Origin: Anisodus tanguticus
Lineage: Eukaryota > Streptophyta > Magnoliopsida > Solanales > Solanaceae
Reading direction: 5' to 3'
Assembly: GCA_034509755.1 (NCBI GenBank)
Contig: CM067546.1
Location: 13,728,970-13,792,969, forward strand
Length of the DNA stretch: 64,000 nt
Numbering within the stretch: position 1 is the first letter of the stretch; the number at the start of each line of letters is the position of its first letter. The notes under the pieces are model-generated. The model saw nothing but the letters and a program-made list of their open reading frames with translations, ran no database searches and was not told the DNA's origin. A program made the translations under genes and the position numbers. This document shows positions 21,485 through 33,299 of this stretch, piece by piece.

Positions 21485-23427
21485 TTTCATGACCCAAATC
21501 ACGGATCATGATAGCATATACAATATCCCCACGGTAGGCGAACCATCTCCAAAATCATTTAATCAAATTAAAGAAATAAAAGAGGAAAACCTATAACTTA
21601 ATACTTAAACTGAAATGCCATAAATATGTTTTAAAACATCAAGTACTACAACATTACACTTTTCTAAAAAAATTGGTTTGACTCGTACAAGAGCATCTAA
21701 CAATTATTACAACATGAAAGAAACTTAACAACAACATCTGTATTTGAAAAGTAACAATATAAACAATAAAATAAAAGGAGACCCAAGGTTACTGATAGGA
21801 TGGATAGCTCACCCTAAAACCTCCAAAGATCACTTAGGGGTCAGAACTGGAACAAAAATTTGCATCTGCACCAAAATAAAAGATGCAACAAGTGTAGTAT
21901 GAGTACACAACTTACCTTCGTACGTATCATAAGCCGACAATGAAAAATAAAACACGTAAGGTATATAAGTACTAAGTCTTCTCAACAATTTCAATGATTT
22001 CACTTACTTCTTGTCTAAAACATAAATCTGTTCAGAACATGGATAATCAAATAGGCACGGATCACATAAGAAGTAAATTGATGTATGAATTCATAAATGC
22101 AATGTACTAGCCAAATTAACCAGGTACACACATGCTACGGTTCTTTGCCCATTAGTCATGACCCATGGGGGACTAGCGAGGTTCATATACCACTCATAAC
22201 CATCTGGCATGATCCCTCGAACTAGTAGAGCATCGTATCATAGCAAATCATCTCATATCGTATCAATTCATTTACCTCTCTTTCTGGTCTCATCGGACCA
22301 AACTGCATATCATATCAAGATCTATCTCAGTCACAATATTGGTATGAATGATCATATACATGTGATAAGTAAAACAATTATCATGGAAGTATGAGATGAA
22401 TTATCATTTACATAGGAGATGAATAATCAAGTTTCGTAACACCATCAGTTCGATAATGATTCTAAAGATCAATCTTTCCAAACAAATAAAACATAGAGCG
22501 ATGAGATAAGTCAATTCAAGCACCAAGTATAAGTTTAATCACGACCATTATAGCCCATATAACATCTCTCAATACCATTCTAAGTGGAATTATCCTCACA
22601 AAAAGATACACTAGTACCCATCAAAGTGCTCATCGCAGTCACTAAGATGGGATGCCTATAATACCCAATACCCCCTCAAAAATTATAAGTTATACATGCT
22701 CTCTCTCTGAGTCTAAAAGTAAAATAAAACCTACCTCAATGTTGAGCGGGTGATACAAACCCTCATGCCAAAGCTTTACCCTTTCGGAGTGCTTCCGAAC
22801 GATCGTTCTCTAGATATTATAGATTTTATGTTAACATGAAAATCTAATAACACCCATAAAGATATGCTTCTCAAAGAAACCAAAATGCAACTCAAAAGTG
22901 ACCTCGGGACCACAAGGAAAAAATTAGAACATTTGTTTAGAAACGTGCTACCCATAATCTAAATATCCATATTCGTAAATTTGATGGAATACTAATCACA
23001 ATTACGCCTTCAATTCATTATTTATAAAAAAAAAAACTATGAAAGAACCCTAAATCCCATAACAAAATCATGTATTGAAATTGAAAATTTAAGCCTATGA
23101 ATAGTTTACCCATAGATTAAATAATTTAAATCTAAAAGATCAACATAAAAAGCCTAAATCTTGGCACTATTTCCATGAAAACACCCTTTTAGAAAGTTGG
23201 GTTAAAACCCTAGGTTTCTTTCTACCACAATCATGAAATAACTCTCAAAGTAATGGAAGAAACCATTAAATGAAGTTTGGGATGTGATTCGGAACTTACC
23301 CCATAGATGGTGGTTGAATAACCCCTTGAAATGCCCATACTAAGCTTTCTAGCTCCCAAAAAGTGTTTGGAAATAATGGGATTCGAAATGGGAAAAGAAG
23401 GAATCAAAAAGGATTCTGCTTACATCG
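21485..23427 (-). repeat. Gypsy LTR, minus orientation, truncated by LTR A
   Basis: It starts TTTCATGACCC beside the primer site, corresponding to TGTCACGACTCC at 11,571 with the terminal TG changed. Shared phrases with the solo LTR include 'ggtaggcgaacca', 'gtacacaac.tacc', 'cataagccgacaatg', and a '.catgggggac' block at 22,165 matching 13,920. It ends abruptly at 23,427, where an LTR of opposite orientation begins. The expected outer end of this LTR is missing. Confidence 0.75.
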
Positions 23428-25522
23428 TGTTATGCCCCGCTACTTTGGACATCGTCATCATCATAAGCTAGCTAACATAAGCCGAAAAGGTCATGGTACC
23501 CTTATAAGGCTAATGAATGTTGTAATCAAGTATTAAGAATATACCTAAAGGTTTCGAGGTCAAACGAATCAAAGGAAATAAGTTCATTGAAATATCGGGA
23601 AGTTCATCAGATGGTGGCTCTACCACTGCTAAATGGAAACAGTAAGGTTGCCGAATTTGGTCCAATTTGATAGTCCATTCCACAAACCCTTTTTCCATTT
23701 AACGATCCATCAAATAAATTGTGAAAGTGTGGTGGTGGAAAAACTTTTAAAGTCCCAAGCTCAACCAAACCTTATTTCCTCCATTCTTTATCCCTAAGAA
23801 ACCCCTAAATGCTCTCCTAATGTTCTCTAAGTGTTCTTGGTGATCCAACTAAGGTTCGGAAGTAAAATGACGTGATTCTCTTGCTCAGAAGATTGTAAGC
23901 TTAGGCTACTACTTGTCATCTTCCTTTTGAGTGTTATAGAGGTTGTTTGTATTGGAGAAAGGTGTGTTAGGGAGTGAATGGCATCCCCTAAGGTAAGCTT
24001 CATCTTATTATCCTTGTAATTGAACTCATAAAGGTGATTAGAGGAATTATTATTGAAATATCTTGTAGAATAAGTTCGTTGAATCTTGAACCTTGTTGTT
24101 GGATGTTGTTGGGCAGTTTTGTGTGAACTAGAAGTGTAGTATAAAGTTGTTGGGTTGTTGATTGAGTTAGATAGATGGAGGATAGTTAGTGAAGAAGGTT
24201 TTTGTGTTGATATATGTATAGAGTGAGTTAAAGAATACCATATAAAGTCTATGCACATTAAGTGTTCGACAAAATGCCTAAATGAGTTTTCTTATGAGTT
24301 ATGGATTCATCGTTGATACAAATCATTCATATACTGTAGAAAATCATTTGTATAACTTACAAGGACTTGTAGAATCTCTATAGATAAGGCGATAAGGTAT
24401 CTAGGGCTTACCTTTTCTTCCTTTTTGGCATGATCTTATGACTAACGATATGTATCAAAACATCCACAAAAGCAAGTTCTACTCTTGTCCATTGATAACA
24501 TGTTTGTTCTTTACTTTTGAAAATGGTTTCATGATCCTTGTGTGTCCCTTGTTGGGAGTACCTTCCGCACTTTATAATGTTTCTTGTTGTATGATTGATT
24601 CTAAGTTCTATGTTGGATTGTAATGATTGATGTATCTAGTTCTATAATGATGGGCATGGGTTAATGACCCTATGTCACTCCACCATGTTCATGTTGTTCT
24701 TCTGTGGTCATTCATGTATAGTATATATATATATGTATCTATTTTCTATCGAGCTACGCTATAGTCGGTCGAGTACGACACTTATATATGCACACCACTA
24801 CAATTGGGTATATTATGATGATTCACCCCATAGAGAGGCTTGATATAATATGATATGATATGGACCCATAGTGTGGCCCAATTATACTATTATGCATATG
24901 ATCATAAGAATGTTTATTGTACGCCCTCAATGGCAATTCTGAGCTTCAAGTTGAGTTTTGTACACTTCACTTATATTACAATCTTATATTCATATTTTAC
25001 ATGCCTTACATATTCAGTATATTCTTGCATATTGATGTTCTTCTTGCTGGAGACATTGTGTATCATGCCCACATGTGCAAGTAGACACACAAACAAACCT
25101 CCACAGTAGGTTAGCCAGTTCACCAATTGGTTGTTGCACTTTTTTTCTTCTCGAAGTTGTTGTATATATAGTCGTAGGCCATATTGCATATGTTTATATC
25201 TATTTTGGATATTGTAGGGCCCTGTCCCGACCTAATGACAAGTCGTATTACTCCTAGAGGATTGTAGACTAGTGGTTGATGTATAGTTGTTGGTATGGCC
25301 TTGTCGGCCCTTCTTTTGTTGTTGACTATGGGCTTACCGGTCTTGTTATATATGTTTTGGTTAGCTATATATTACTACAGGTCAGTTCATTCAGATTCCT
25401 TTTGTGATTGTTGTTGGCCCAAACGGTTATATGTTCAGGTTATGATGCACGGGTGGTATGCTCATGCCGTTTAGGCATCGGCGCCGCCACACACACACAC
25501 ACACATATTTTGGAGTGTGACA
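23428..25522 (+). repeat. LTR A
   Basis: It starts TGTTATGCCCCG, comparable with TGTTACACCCCG of LTR B, and ends GTGTGACA before a primer site. The second half aligns with LTR B through 'ttatgagttatggattcat..', 'ggcgataaggtatctagggctta', 'tttttggcatgatctt', 'gtagacac', 'ccctgtcccgacctaatgacaagt' and 'ggtatggccttgtcggccc'. The first half is much less similar. An (AC)n tract of 16 bases stands at 25,489-25,504. Confidence 0.8.
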
Positions 25523-25525
25523 AAC

Positions 25526-25747
25526 TTTGTATCAAAGCAAGTTTGTCCTAGGGAGTCTGCAAGCCGTGTCTAGTAGAGTCTTGTTTATGGGTATATTATG
25601 CACCATACTTATAAATAGGAGGCTACAAGACATTTAGGATAGTTACCTTCCTTCTTGATCTAGAATCGTGCTATAGAGCTGAGTTGTAAGAGTTCTTTCC
25701 ACAACCCTTATCATGTTTATGATTACAGCGATACCTTCTTTCGATAG
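25526..25747 (+). promoter_or_regulatory. Primer binding site and leader after LTR A
   Basis: TTTGTATCAAAGC (25,526-25,538) follows LTR A by three bases and resembles the tRNA-Met primer site. The following leader, 'gcaagccgtgtctagtagagtctt.tttatggg', is repeated after LTR B at 29,236-29,290. Confidence 0.75.
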
Positions 25748-26430
25748 GCTATGACTAGCAGGGGAGTTGATAATGACTTGAGAGGGGATACGAGTAGTGC
25801 ACCCTTTGTTTAGATATACCCGTTAGAGGATATGTGTAAGTCACCTTTCCAAGTATCTTCGACTCGAGTAGTAGCAAAAAAGCTGAGGGAAGCTCCCATA
25901 TCATTAATTCTACCACTAGCTTTATCTGATGAGGATGTTAGGAGAGCGTGCAGGTGTTGAACCAGTTAGAGCCTCCTAGAATGGTGTCGCCCTATAGTAG
26001 TTGATATTGATAGACCGTAAGGGTCAGGGAGTTCACAACCTACGGAGATTTTCGGTCGAAACCGCCGATGGTTACAAGATTTGACCAAGCTGAGGGTAAT
26101 AAGAGGGCCAAGATAGTTGGTGAGTATAGAGGACGATAGAGTGTTGATGAGCTAAATATATATGATTAGAGTTCTCGGGTAAAGTTAAGGTAGGTTTCAT
26201 AGATATCAATATCTCGGGGTCAGAGTAGTATAGGTCGAGTGACATCACCCCAGCTATCTTATAGCCAATGTGGTAGAGCCTATTTTGGATTATATCATAA
26301 AGGTACAGGAGGTTGTTACTTCTGTAGAAGCCAAAGCCACAGGATTCATGAGTGTCCTAGATTGATTGGTAAAGGTAAGGGTAAGGGAGCAAATGGATTC
26401 TCGAGCCACGATGTTGTTTGAGGTGTGATA
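25748..26430 (+). pseudogene. gag: Gypsy gag remnant A with CCHC zinc knuckle
   Basis: The leader is followed by ATG at 25,748, but the open frame soon breaks. Most of the gag core is deleted. At 26,239-26,421 an open stretch holds 'CGRAYFGLYHKGTGGCYFCRSQSHRIHECP': the CYFC..H....C part has the C-x2-C-x4-H-x4-C spacing of a retroviral zinc knuckle, and the preceding CG..H..C pattern is typical of this gypsy group. It ends at TGA near 26,420. The protein would bind element RNA in the particle. Confidence 0.82.
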
Positions 26431-27066
26431 TTGGTTTCGTTGTCAGCATTGACTTATTTTATGTTGAAAGTATTGACTTGACCCTCATTTTAGGGATTAG
26501 TTGTATGGTACCACTTGCGGGAGGAGACACTTCGATAAGGATATGTTGTGGCAGTAAAGGTAAAACGATAGTTAAATCCTTGTAAATACGTTGGTAGGCT
26601 GGAAGAGTATCGAACCTTACCTGACATAGTCACAGAATATGTAATGTGACCTTTCCTTTCAAACGATTATGCTAGGTGAATCCCGAACTTACAATGTTAT
26701 GTTTCCCTATGATTTTATGAAGCCCAAGTTTTATGGGAAAACAAGTAGGACAAAGATAGGGTGATGGGAGGTAGAAAGTATTTTTGGGAGGTTTAAGAAG
26801 GTTATGAGAACCTACCCATTTCACGGTGAGTTTCATCTATGTAAATAAGAGAATATCATATGAACACGCGACCCAAATGGTCATACCTTTCTTAAGGATT
26901 GGGGACGACCCCATGATAGTGTTAATGATGATGGATTTCCCCAAATTAAGTCATGCTAAGATTGATTGTGGATACGTTTAGGAAGGTGGCGCAGAATGAC
27001 GCACCTAGAACAATGACCTCAAGTTACATATAAGGATTAGTTTGTCTATGATAATGGAAGGTGGTA
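26431..27066 (+). other. Decayed internal region and polypurine tract before LTR B
   Basis: Stops in all frames; no protease or reverse transcriptase motif could be read. The last bases, 'ataatggaaggtggta' (27,051-27,066), are purine-rich and border the TG of LTR B, as a polypurine tract should. Confidence 0.55.
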
Positions 27067-29200
27067 TGTTACACCCCGTGGTTCTGCATCAAATCATGTC
27101 GTTGATTAACTTGAGTAGTATGGAAAGGTATGAGACCATGTGAAGGGCTAGTGATGATTTAAAACATGTTTATATAAGTGTCGGGAAGTATATGAGTTAA
27201 ATAAATCAAAGAGGATATGTTTCATCAAAGTTTGAAAATGTTTCATCTATTTTAGGCCTTCTACGGACTGTATAAATTATCAGAGAGGTCGTATAAATGT
27301 TCAGAGAGTTGGTAAAGCTTTTTTGGTGAGGTACGGTGGAGGTACGAACCGTACTTCCATTGTACATACGGTACCTTGGGACGTACTTTGTGGCGGTGAA
27401 AATTTTTTAAGTTCTTATATAATTCGATGGCACGACTGGACCCTCATTTTTCATATTTAGAAACCTTAATCACCTCCTAAGGCTCTTCCAAGGCTCTCTT
27501 ATGATCATTGACAAAAACTCGAAGAGTTTACCGTGAATCCAACCCTAGAATCAATGTACCGATAGTCTACTACTTCTTCTTTCTATTGGTGTTGTTTGAA
27601 GACCTTGTAAGTGGAATTAAGGTGTGCTAAAGATCTGAGTTATAGTCCTTGAGGTAAGATTTCATTCTTTTCTTCATATTTGTGATCTTATGCAAGTTGT
27701 AGGGTTGTTGTTGTTAAGAACTTGCCAAGGAAACCTCTAAGAATATGGAGTTGTGTTGTTTGAATTGTTGGACTATTTTTAAGTAAATCTTGAGGTGTTA
27801 TAGAGCTGAAAATTATGAAGCATAGATAGTTGTGAATACTTGAAGAAGCTACTTGAAGTTGTGCATACCAAGTGTTTGCTACAATGTCTAAGTGAAGTCG
27901 AGTTATAGTTTATTGATCCGATTATGATTCAAATCATTCTTATATTGTAGATAATCATTTGTAGAACATACGAGGGCTTGTGGAATCCGTATAGCTAAGG
28001 CGACAAGGTATTTAGGGCTTATTCCTTTTTTGGCATGATCTTCTTTAAAACGAAAATGAAACAAAACATCATTTAAAACAACCATATTCTTGATAACCTG
28101 AGCTATCATGTCTTTCCATTCCATTAAATTTTATGACTCTTGTTTGTCCCTTGTCATGAGTACTTTCTTCACTTTATAACATCTATCCTATATTGACGTA
28201 GTATGGTTCCTTGTTGGATTTTCCCGAAAGCTATAAATGGTATGTTTGTCTCTTCTTATTGAGTCATACGGAAAGTAAAATGATATGTTATTCACATAAG
28301 AATAGTCGGAGGTGTAACGACCTTACGTCACTATGACGGGCTCAAAGAGTATTCCATGTTCTTCGGATGGTTCTCATGTATATGTATTACATATCTATGT
28401 TGCCCACAAAGGCCTATGGCGTTATATATGAAATCTATACAAGTACGGTACAATTGATCAGTTGGTTATAGTATTGATGATATTGCCCACATAGTCCTAC
28501 GATGTTATATACGTGATTTACTATATAGAGGATATTGCCCAAAGAGGCCTACGGTTTTACATACGCGATTATGTCTCATTTATGTGCATTATGGTCGACA
28601 TTGAAATTTCTGAGTTACGAGTTATTTCTTGTTTTTCGTTGCACATTGATGCCTATATTTATGATTTATTATGCTTACATATTCAGTACATTTGTTCGTA
28701 CTAACGTCCCCTTTGTTAGGGAGCATTGTGTTTCATGCCCGCAGTGCAAGTAGACATACATGCGCCCGTCCATAGTAGGCTATCTAGATTCAGTTGTTTG
28801 TGATCACACTACACTTTCCCGAAGTTGTTGTATATAGAGTGGTAAGCCATATTGCATATGTTTATAGTTAGTACGGATATGGCGGGGCCCTATCCTAACC
28901 TGATGACATGTTATATTACTCCTAGTGGCTTGCTGACTAGTGGTTTATGTACAGCTATTGGTATGGCCTTGTCGGCCTTCTATTATTTTTACTGTGGGCT
29001 TGTCGGCCTTGTTATATGTATGTTTTTATAGTTGTCTACTATTACATGTTGTTTAATTCAGACTTCTTTGGTGATTATCATTCTGAGGCATTATCGGCCC
29101 AGATGGTTATATGTTCAGGTTATGATATACATGTGGTATGCTCGGGCCATTCAGGCGCTGCGTATCCCCCCCCCTTCCTTCTCAAGGTTGAGGTATGACA
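27067..29200 (+). repeat. LTR B
   Basis: 2,134 bases from TGTTACACCCCG to TATGACA, followed three bases later by the primer site TTGGTATCAAAG (29,204-29,215). It shares the whole second half with LTR A and the last kilobase with LTR C. It contains a dense group of GTAC motifs (27,331-27,386) and a run of nine C at 29,165-29,173. A shift from U3-like AT-rich to R/U5-like sequence is plausible near 27,650, but no clear TATA box was found. Confidence 0.83.
27331..27386 (+). promoter_or_regulatory. Cluster of six GTAC motifs in LTR B
   Basis: GTAC occurs six times in 56 bases, in the U3 part of the LTR. GTAC is the core recognised by plant SBP/SPL transcription factors and by copper-response elements, and the string is partly palindromic. 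Function is only inferred. Confidence 0.35.
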
Positions 29201-29408
29201 AATTTGGTATCAAAGAAGGTATGTACTAGTGAGTTTGCAAGTCGTGTCTAGTAGAGTCTTATTTATGGGTGTGTTGTGCACCACACTTATAAATAGGAGG
29301 TTACATGAAATTTAGGATGGATACATTCTTTCCCGATATAGATCGTGCAATAGAGCTGAGTCATAAGTGTTCAACTCCTAATCCCTATCTTGTTTATACT
29401 TTCAACAA
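29201..29408 (+). promoter_or_regulatory. Primer binding site and leader after LTR B
   Basis: TTGGTATCAAAG at 29,204-29,215 matches the tRNA-Met primer site well. The leader repeats that of internal segment A and leads to the gag ATG at 29,409. Confidence 0.8.
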
Positions 29409-30245
29409 TGCCTACGACTAGACAAGAGGAAACTTGTAGGAGGTTAGATGTTGAAGCGGATAAGGTAACAGTTGAGTGTCGCCCGCTAATATGGGACAAC
29501 ATGATTGAAATGAGGCTTTATCTTGGACCTCTAGGACTTCACCACCCCCAGAAGAGCGTAGTGAGTTGATATACCTGCAGTTCCTCCCTATAATGCTCCT
29601 GATCAGGATCTTGATATGCAAAACATTATCCAAGTTATTGACTCGATTGGTGGCCGCTCAAGCCCAACGTCAGACTACTTGTTCTTCTGACAGAGCATTT
29701 AGTGCGAGTGTTTGGGATTTCATTAATCTGGACCCTCCGATATTCGTGGGATCAGACCCGAATGCGGACTCGCAAAACTTTCTGGATCAAATGCAACAGA
29801 CTTTGATGGGTAATGCATGCCATCAATACTAAATCGATAGAGATAACTTTTTATAGATTGTAGGATGTCATCGTGGCATGGTATGAGCCATGGGAGCAGT
29901 CCATGGGATCCCGTGCCCCATCGATAGTATGGAGAGAGTTTTCTAAGGCTTTCTTACAACATTACATGCTCGGTCGAGCTCCGACCATCCAGAAAATATA
30001 AGTTTCTACTCCTGCAGCAGGGTAATATGAGTGTACGCGAATATCGTTTGCAGTTTAATTCTTTGTACATATATGCTCCTACGATTGTAGCTGAGATGAG
30101 TGATCGGGTGCATCAGTTTGTTAATGGCTTGGGGCCGCATTTGGTTAATGAGTGTACTACAGCTTCTCTGAATCCGGTATGGATATCTCTCACATCCAGG
30201 ATTATGCACGGAATCTGGAGGATCTTAAGAGACAACGGCGGGTTG
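29409..30245 (+). pseudogene. gag: Gypsy gag remnant B
   Basis: Starts with 'MPTTRQEETCRRLDVEAD' at 29,409. After a frame change the core is readable: 'FINLDPPIFVGSDPNADSQNFLDQMQQTL' (29,719-29,808), then, in other frames, 'VAWYEPWEQS' near 29,875, 'WREFSKAFLQHYM' near 29,935, and 'NMSVREYRLQFNSLYIYAPTIV' with 'DRVHQFVNGLGPHLVNECTTASLNP' (30,027-30,180). These are the hallmark blocks of Retrotrans_gag in Solanaceae chromoviruses. The zinc knuckle and all of pol are missing; similarity ends near 30,245. Confidence 0.88.
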
Positions 30246-30309
30246 ATCTATTGTTTCTTTTTTGTCACTAGAAATAGAATAATTTGGCGCAACTTTCCTA
30301 TTTGGTAAT

Positions 30310-31988
30310 TGTTCATTGCACAAAGTATATTGGTGCAGCAAGAAAACTATTTATGGTATAAAGAAACGTGAATTCCAGTTCCGATCAGCAATGTGAGTCT
30401 CGGTTTTATAGAAGCAAGTATAACTTTTCTCAAGAACAATACCCAAAGGTTTTGTTGTCTACTTCGATCTTGTTGTTTCGTTTTGTCGCGTTGTTAAATT
30501 CAGGCTTTCTTCGAAGTGATGTATGGTTGAAGAAGAGTAGTTCTTGGCATATATGGTAAGAATTCTCCACTCCTAGATATATTTAAGTTCCTCCAGGCCC
30601 TATCTAAATTGTGGGATGAGAAATATGTAATTAATAGCGCAGGAAATCATATTTTGATGTTCTTGTCATTGTAAGGACTGTTTGGTGATTTTATAAGTTG
30701 TATTGTGGATGGAATTTGGTGGATTTAGTATGATTTTGGTTGTTTTAACATGGGGGAAATAGAAGAAATTGGGAAGATGTTGTCCGATTCATTATAGAAC
30801 GAGCTTGTGGTTCAATATACGTGATATACTAGCGTAACAACAATGTTATTGTCATTATTGTAGATTGAAGTACTATATGGGCTGCGTTGGATGAGTTTAC
30901 AAATGAATCGGCTCAGGTATGTGAAGGCTTTTCCTTTCCTTCTTTTGTCATAAATCCACGAAACTGAAACGTAAGCGAACATCCCGCCAATATAACTCTA
31001 TTCTTGTTAAGTTAGAAGTGCTAATGTTTTTCATTCTATGAAAATGTTATTGAATGTTTGTTGTCCCTTGTCGGGTGTACTTTCATGTCATAAAAGATCT
31101 TTTTTGTAGTATTGTTTTTCCCTTGTTGATAATGAAACGTTGATGGCATGTTAGCTTCATAACGATAGTCGGAGGCCGACGAGTTTAGAATGTTTCATAT
31201 GATCCTCATGCATGTGTGTGTATATATATATATATATATGACAAGCGCGTTATATATGCGATCACTTATTAGTTAGTTAAGATGATGATGATGATGCCCA
31301 AAGAGGCCTATGACATAAACACATTATGTATCTCAACGGCGTTATATACGGCATATATTGTATTATTGCATATTACATATCATGACCCTTACAAGCAATT
31401 TAGAGATTCAGGTTAACCCTATTTCCTCTCACTTACATTCATGGCTCTATTTATGCTTTATCTGCCTCACATACAGTACATGTCATTCGTATTGACGTCC
31501 CTTTGTCGGGGGCGCTGCATTTCATCCCCGTAGGTTCAGGTAGATAGGTTGACGACCTTCCTCAATAGGCTACTCAGCCCTAGCGGTGGTATTTATGTAC
31601 TCCATTGTTCCGAAGTTGCTATTTTGAGTCTGTACAGTTGTATATATATGTGCTATGGGTACGACGGGGTCCTATCCCGACCTTATGACATTTATGCACT
31701 CTTAGAGGCTTGTAGACATATGTCATGTGTATAGATGTTTTGGATGGCCTTGTCGGTCTATGTTTTGTTGTACAGTCTTCCATGGTGGCATTGTCGGCCC
31801 TTATATATGTGTATGCATGTCTTGTTGGAATTGTCAGTTGTAGATAGTTCGTTGATATCATTCAGATTATCTCATAGTGGCCTTGTCGGCCATACTTTCC
31901 ATATGTTCAAATTATGATTCTAAATGTGGTACGCTCCGACCAGTAAGGCACCAGGTATCGGTCACACACCTCTAGGTTGGGTGTGACA
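30310..31988 (+). repeat. LTR C, 5'-truncated
   Basis: The right end, GTGTGACA at 31,981-31,988, and the last kilobase ('cctatcccgacc', 'ggccttgtcggtc', 'ttgtcggcc', 'tggtacgctc') match LTRs A and B. The start is not visible; the 30,310 limit is where gag B similarity has ended and is approximate. A (TG)n(TA)n tract lies at 31,214-31,239. Confidence 0.65.
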
Positions 31989-32042
31989 ACCTTGAACCTA
32001 TCTTCAACCTTGATTAATCAAACAATTGGCTCTGATATCACT
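31989..32042 (-). promoter_or_regulatory. Primer site of an otherwise unrecognised minus-strand LTR element
   Basis: GGCTCTGATATCAC (32,028-32,041) is the reverse complement of GTGATATCAGAGCC, close to the tRNA-Met primer site, and is followed at 32,043 by TGTTGGGATCG, which looks like an LTR end. This suggests a minus-strand LTR beginning at 32,043 with its internal part cut off. The far end of that LTR was not found. Confidence 0.45.
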
Positions 32043-32424
32043 TGTTGGGATCGAAATACATGGAATCATATGGAAGCTAACAAAGAACTCTTAAACAACA
32101 ATAACAAAGAGAAATTACAAAAAAAACTAATATATATTAAATTGGTTTGATCAATTGACCTTCATATAACTGATATAAAAAAATATAAAGCTATTAAGAG
32201 AATTATCTTCCCCTAAATAAGACTTTGTTTGAGGACTACATTGTGAATGTTATTGTTGTGTGTTATATGGTATATGAAAGGGATTCTTCAATATGTAGAG
32301 GTCCAAAAAATTTTCTCCAAAAAAAAGTTAGTCAAATATGAAACAAAAAATATTTTCCTTTTGAAAAAAATAAAACCAATAATGATAATACTTTATCTTC
32401 CTTAAAGAGAGTAAAATTAATATT
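32043..32424. other. AT-rich DNA, possible LTR fragment
   Basis: AT-rich with several A-runs; no open frame. The left border may be an LTR end (see the primer site just to the left). Nothing else is recognised. Confidence 0.35.
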
Positions 32425-32728
32425 TTCTTTGTCTCAATTTCTATGACGCACTTTTCTTTTTAGCCAGTCCCAAAAAGAATGACATATTTCTTTATTTTAT
32501 AATAATTTAACTTTAAATTTACCTTTGACCCTTAACAAAATGATCTATAACTACACAAATATTTCTAGCTTATTTTAGCCCATATGATTCAAAAGTGTTA
32601 ATTTATTTTTTCCGTGTCTAGTTATACTAAACTCTTATTTTAGCCCATAAGATTCAAAAGTGTTAATTTATTTCTTAAACTCCGTGTCTAGTTATACTAC
32701 ATCATATAAATTGAGAGTGGAAGAATAT
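32425..32728. mobile_element. Stowaway-like MITE with internal duplication
   Basis: The ends are inverted relatives of each other: 'ttgtctcaatttctatgac' near 32,430 and the reverse complement of 'catcatataaattgagagtgg' near 32,700. The phrase 'ccgtgtctagttatactacatcatataaattgaga' resembles a terminal repeat of MITEs well known in tomato and potato. Internally a unit of about 65 bp ('ttattttagcccata.gattcaaaagtgtt') is present twice, from 32,570 and from 32,635. A copy of the same right end begins block copy 2 at 38,355. Confidence 0.65.
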
Positions 32729-33257
32729 ATGATAAGAAATTCAGGAAAAAACCCTAAAATCAGCCACTCACACTCCTTACGCAGGGAACTGTTAAGAAGA
32801 AAAGGAGTCAAAAAAGTGTTAATATTTGTAAGGTTACTCTCATGTGAAGTGGATGGAATCTGGCAATAAACACCATTTAGTTGAAATATCAAAGATGATA
32901 GGCACATCAGGTAAAGTTGAAAAGGGAGAAATAGACTACAAAAGCTCAGCATGTAGAAATTCTGCAGGCCCTTTTCTCGCAGTCATTTCAATGTTATCAT
33001 AATTCATCTTAACAAGATTTGAAATATTTATAGTCATTTCCACACTAGAGGTTCTAATTCTAGTTTTTCTATTTATCTTCAGTTAATTGACTCGTGTTAG
33101 CATAAGAAAGTAATATTCAAGTACTCCCCTTTGTCCCTAAGCAATTTTTTCAATTTTGATTGTTAATTCGGATATGAATTATTTAAATATTTTTTAATAA
33201 AATTGACATATTAAAAAATTATGTAAAAAGTATTGTAAATTACAATAATTAATAATT

Positions 33258-33259
<2 letters not shown>

Positions 33260-33297
<38 letters not shown>
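33260..33297. repeat. (AT)n microsatellite
   Basis: About 19 uninterrupted AT repeats. Copy 2 has only a short AT run at the same place (47,554-47,567), so the tract has changed length since the duplication. Confidence 0.95.

Positions 33298-33299
<2 letters not shown>

Larger units (their letters stand above)
23428..31988 (+). mobile_element. LTR-internal-LTR-internal-LTR array of a Ty3/gypsy family
   Basis: Three plus-strand LTRs (A 23,428-25,522; B 27,067-29,200; C about 30,310-31,988) separate two internal segments (25,523-27,066 and 29,201-30,309). Each internal segment starts with a primer site and the same leader and contains gag only; the first ends in a purine-rich tract before LTR B. 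Such three-LTR arrays are explained by unequal recombination between LTRs of neighbouring or identical insertions. No matching target duplication was found at the outer ends. Confidence 0.75.

Noticed and set aside
24855..25257. Hydrophobic frames in LTR A suggesting transmembrane peptides
   Set aside because: T-rich LTR sequence gives such frames by composition; the related LTR B does not preserve them.
29165..29173. Run of nine C as a possible regulatory site
   Set aside because: A simple homopolymer, likely variable or a sequencing artefact; the other LTRs have different bases there.
32692..32952. A frame of 86 codons on the minus strand shared with 38,449-38,688
   Set aside because: Shared because the block is duplicated. 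The two versions have diverged and carry different ends, with no known domain. A hidden exon cannot be excluded but is not supported.
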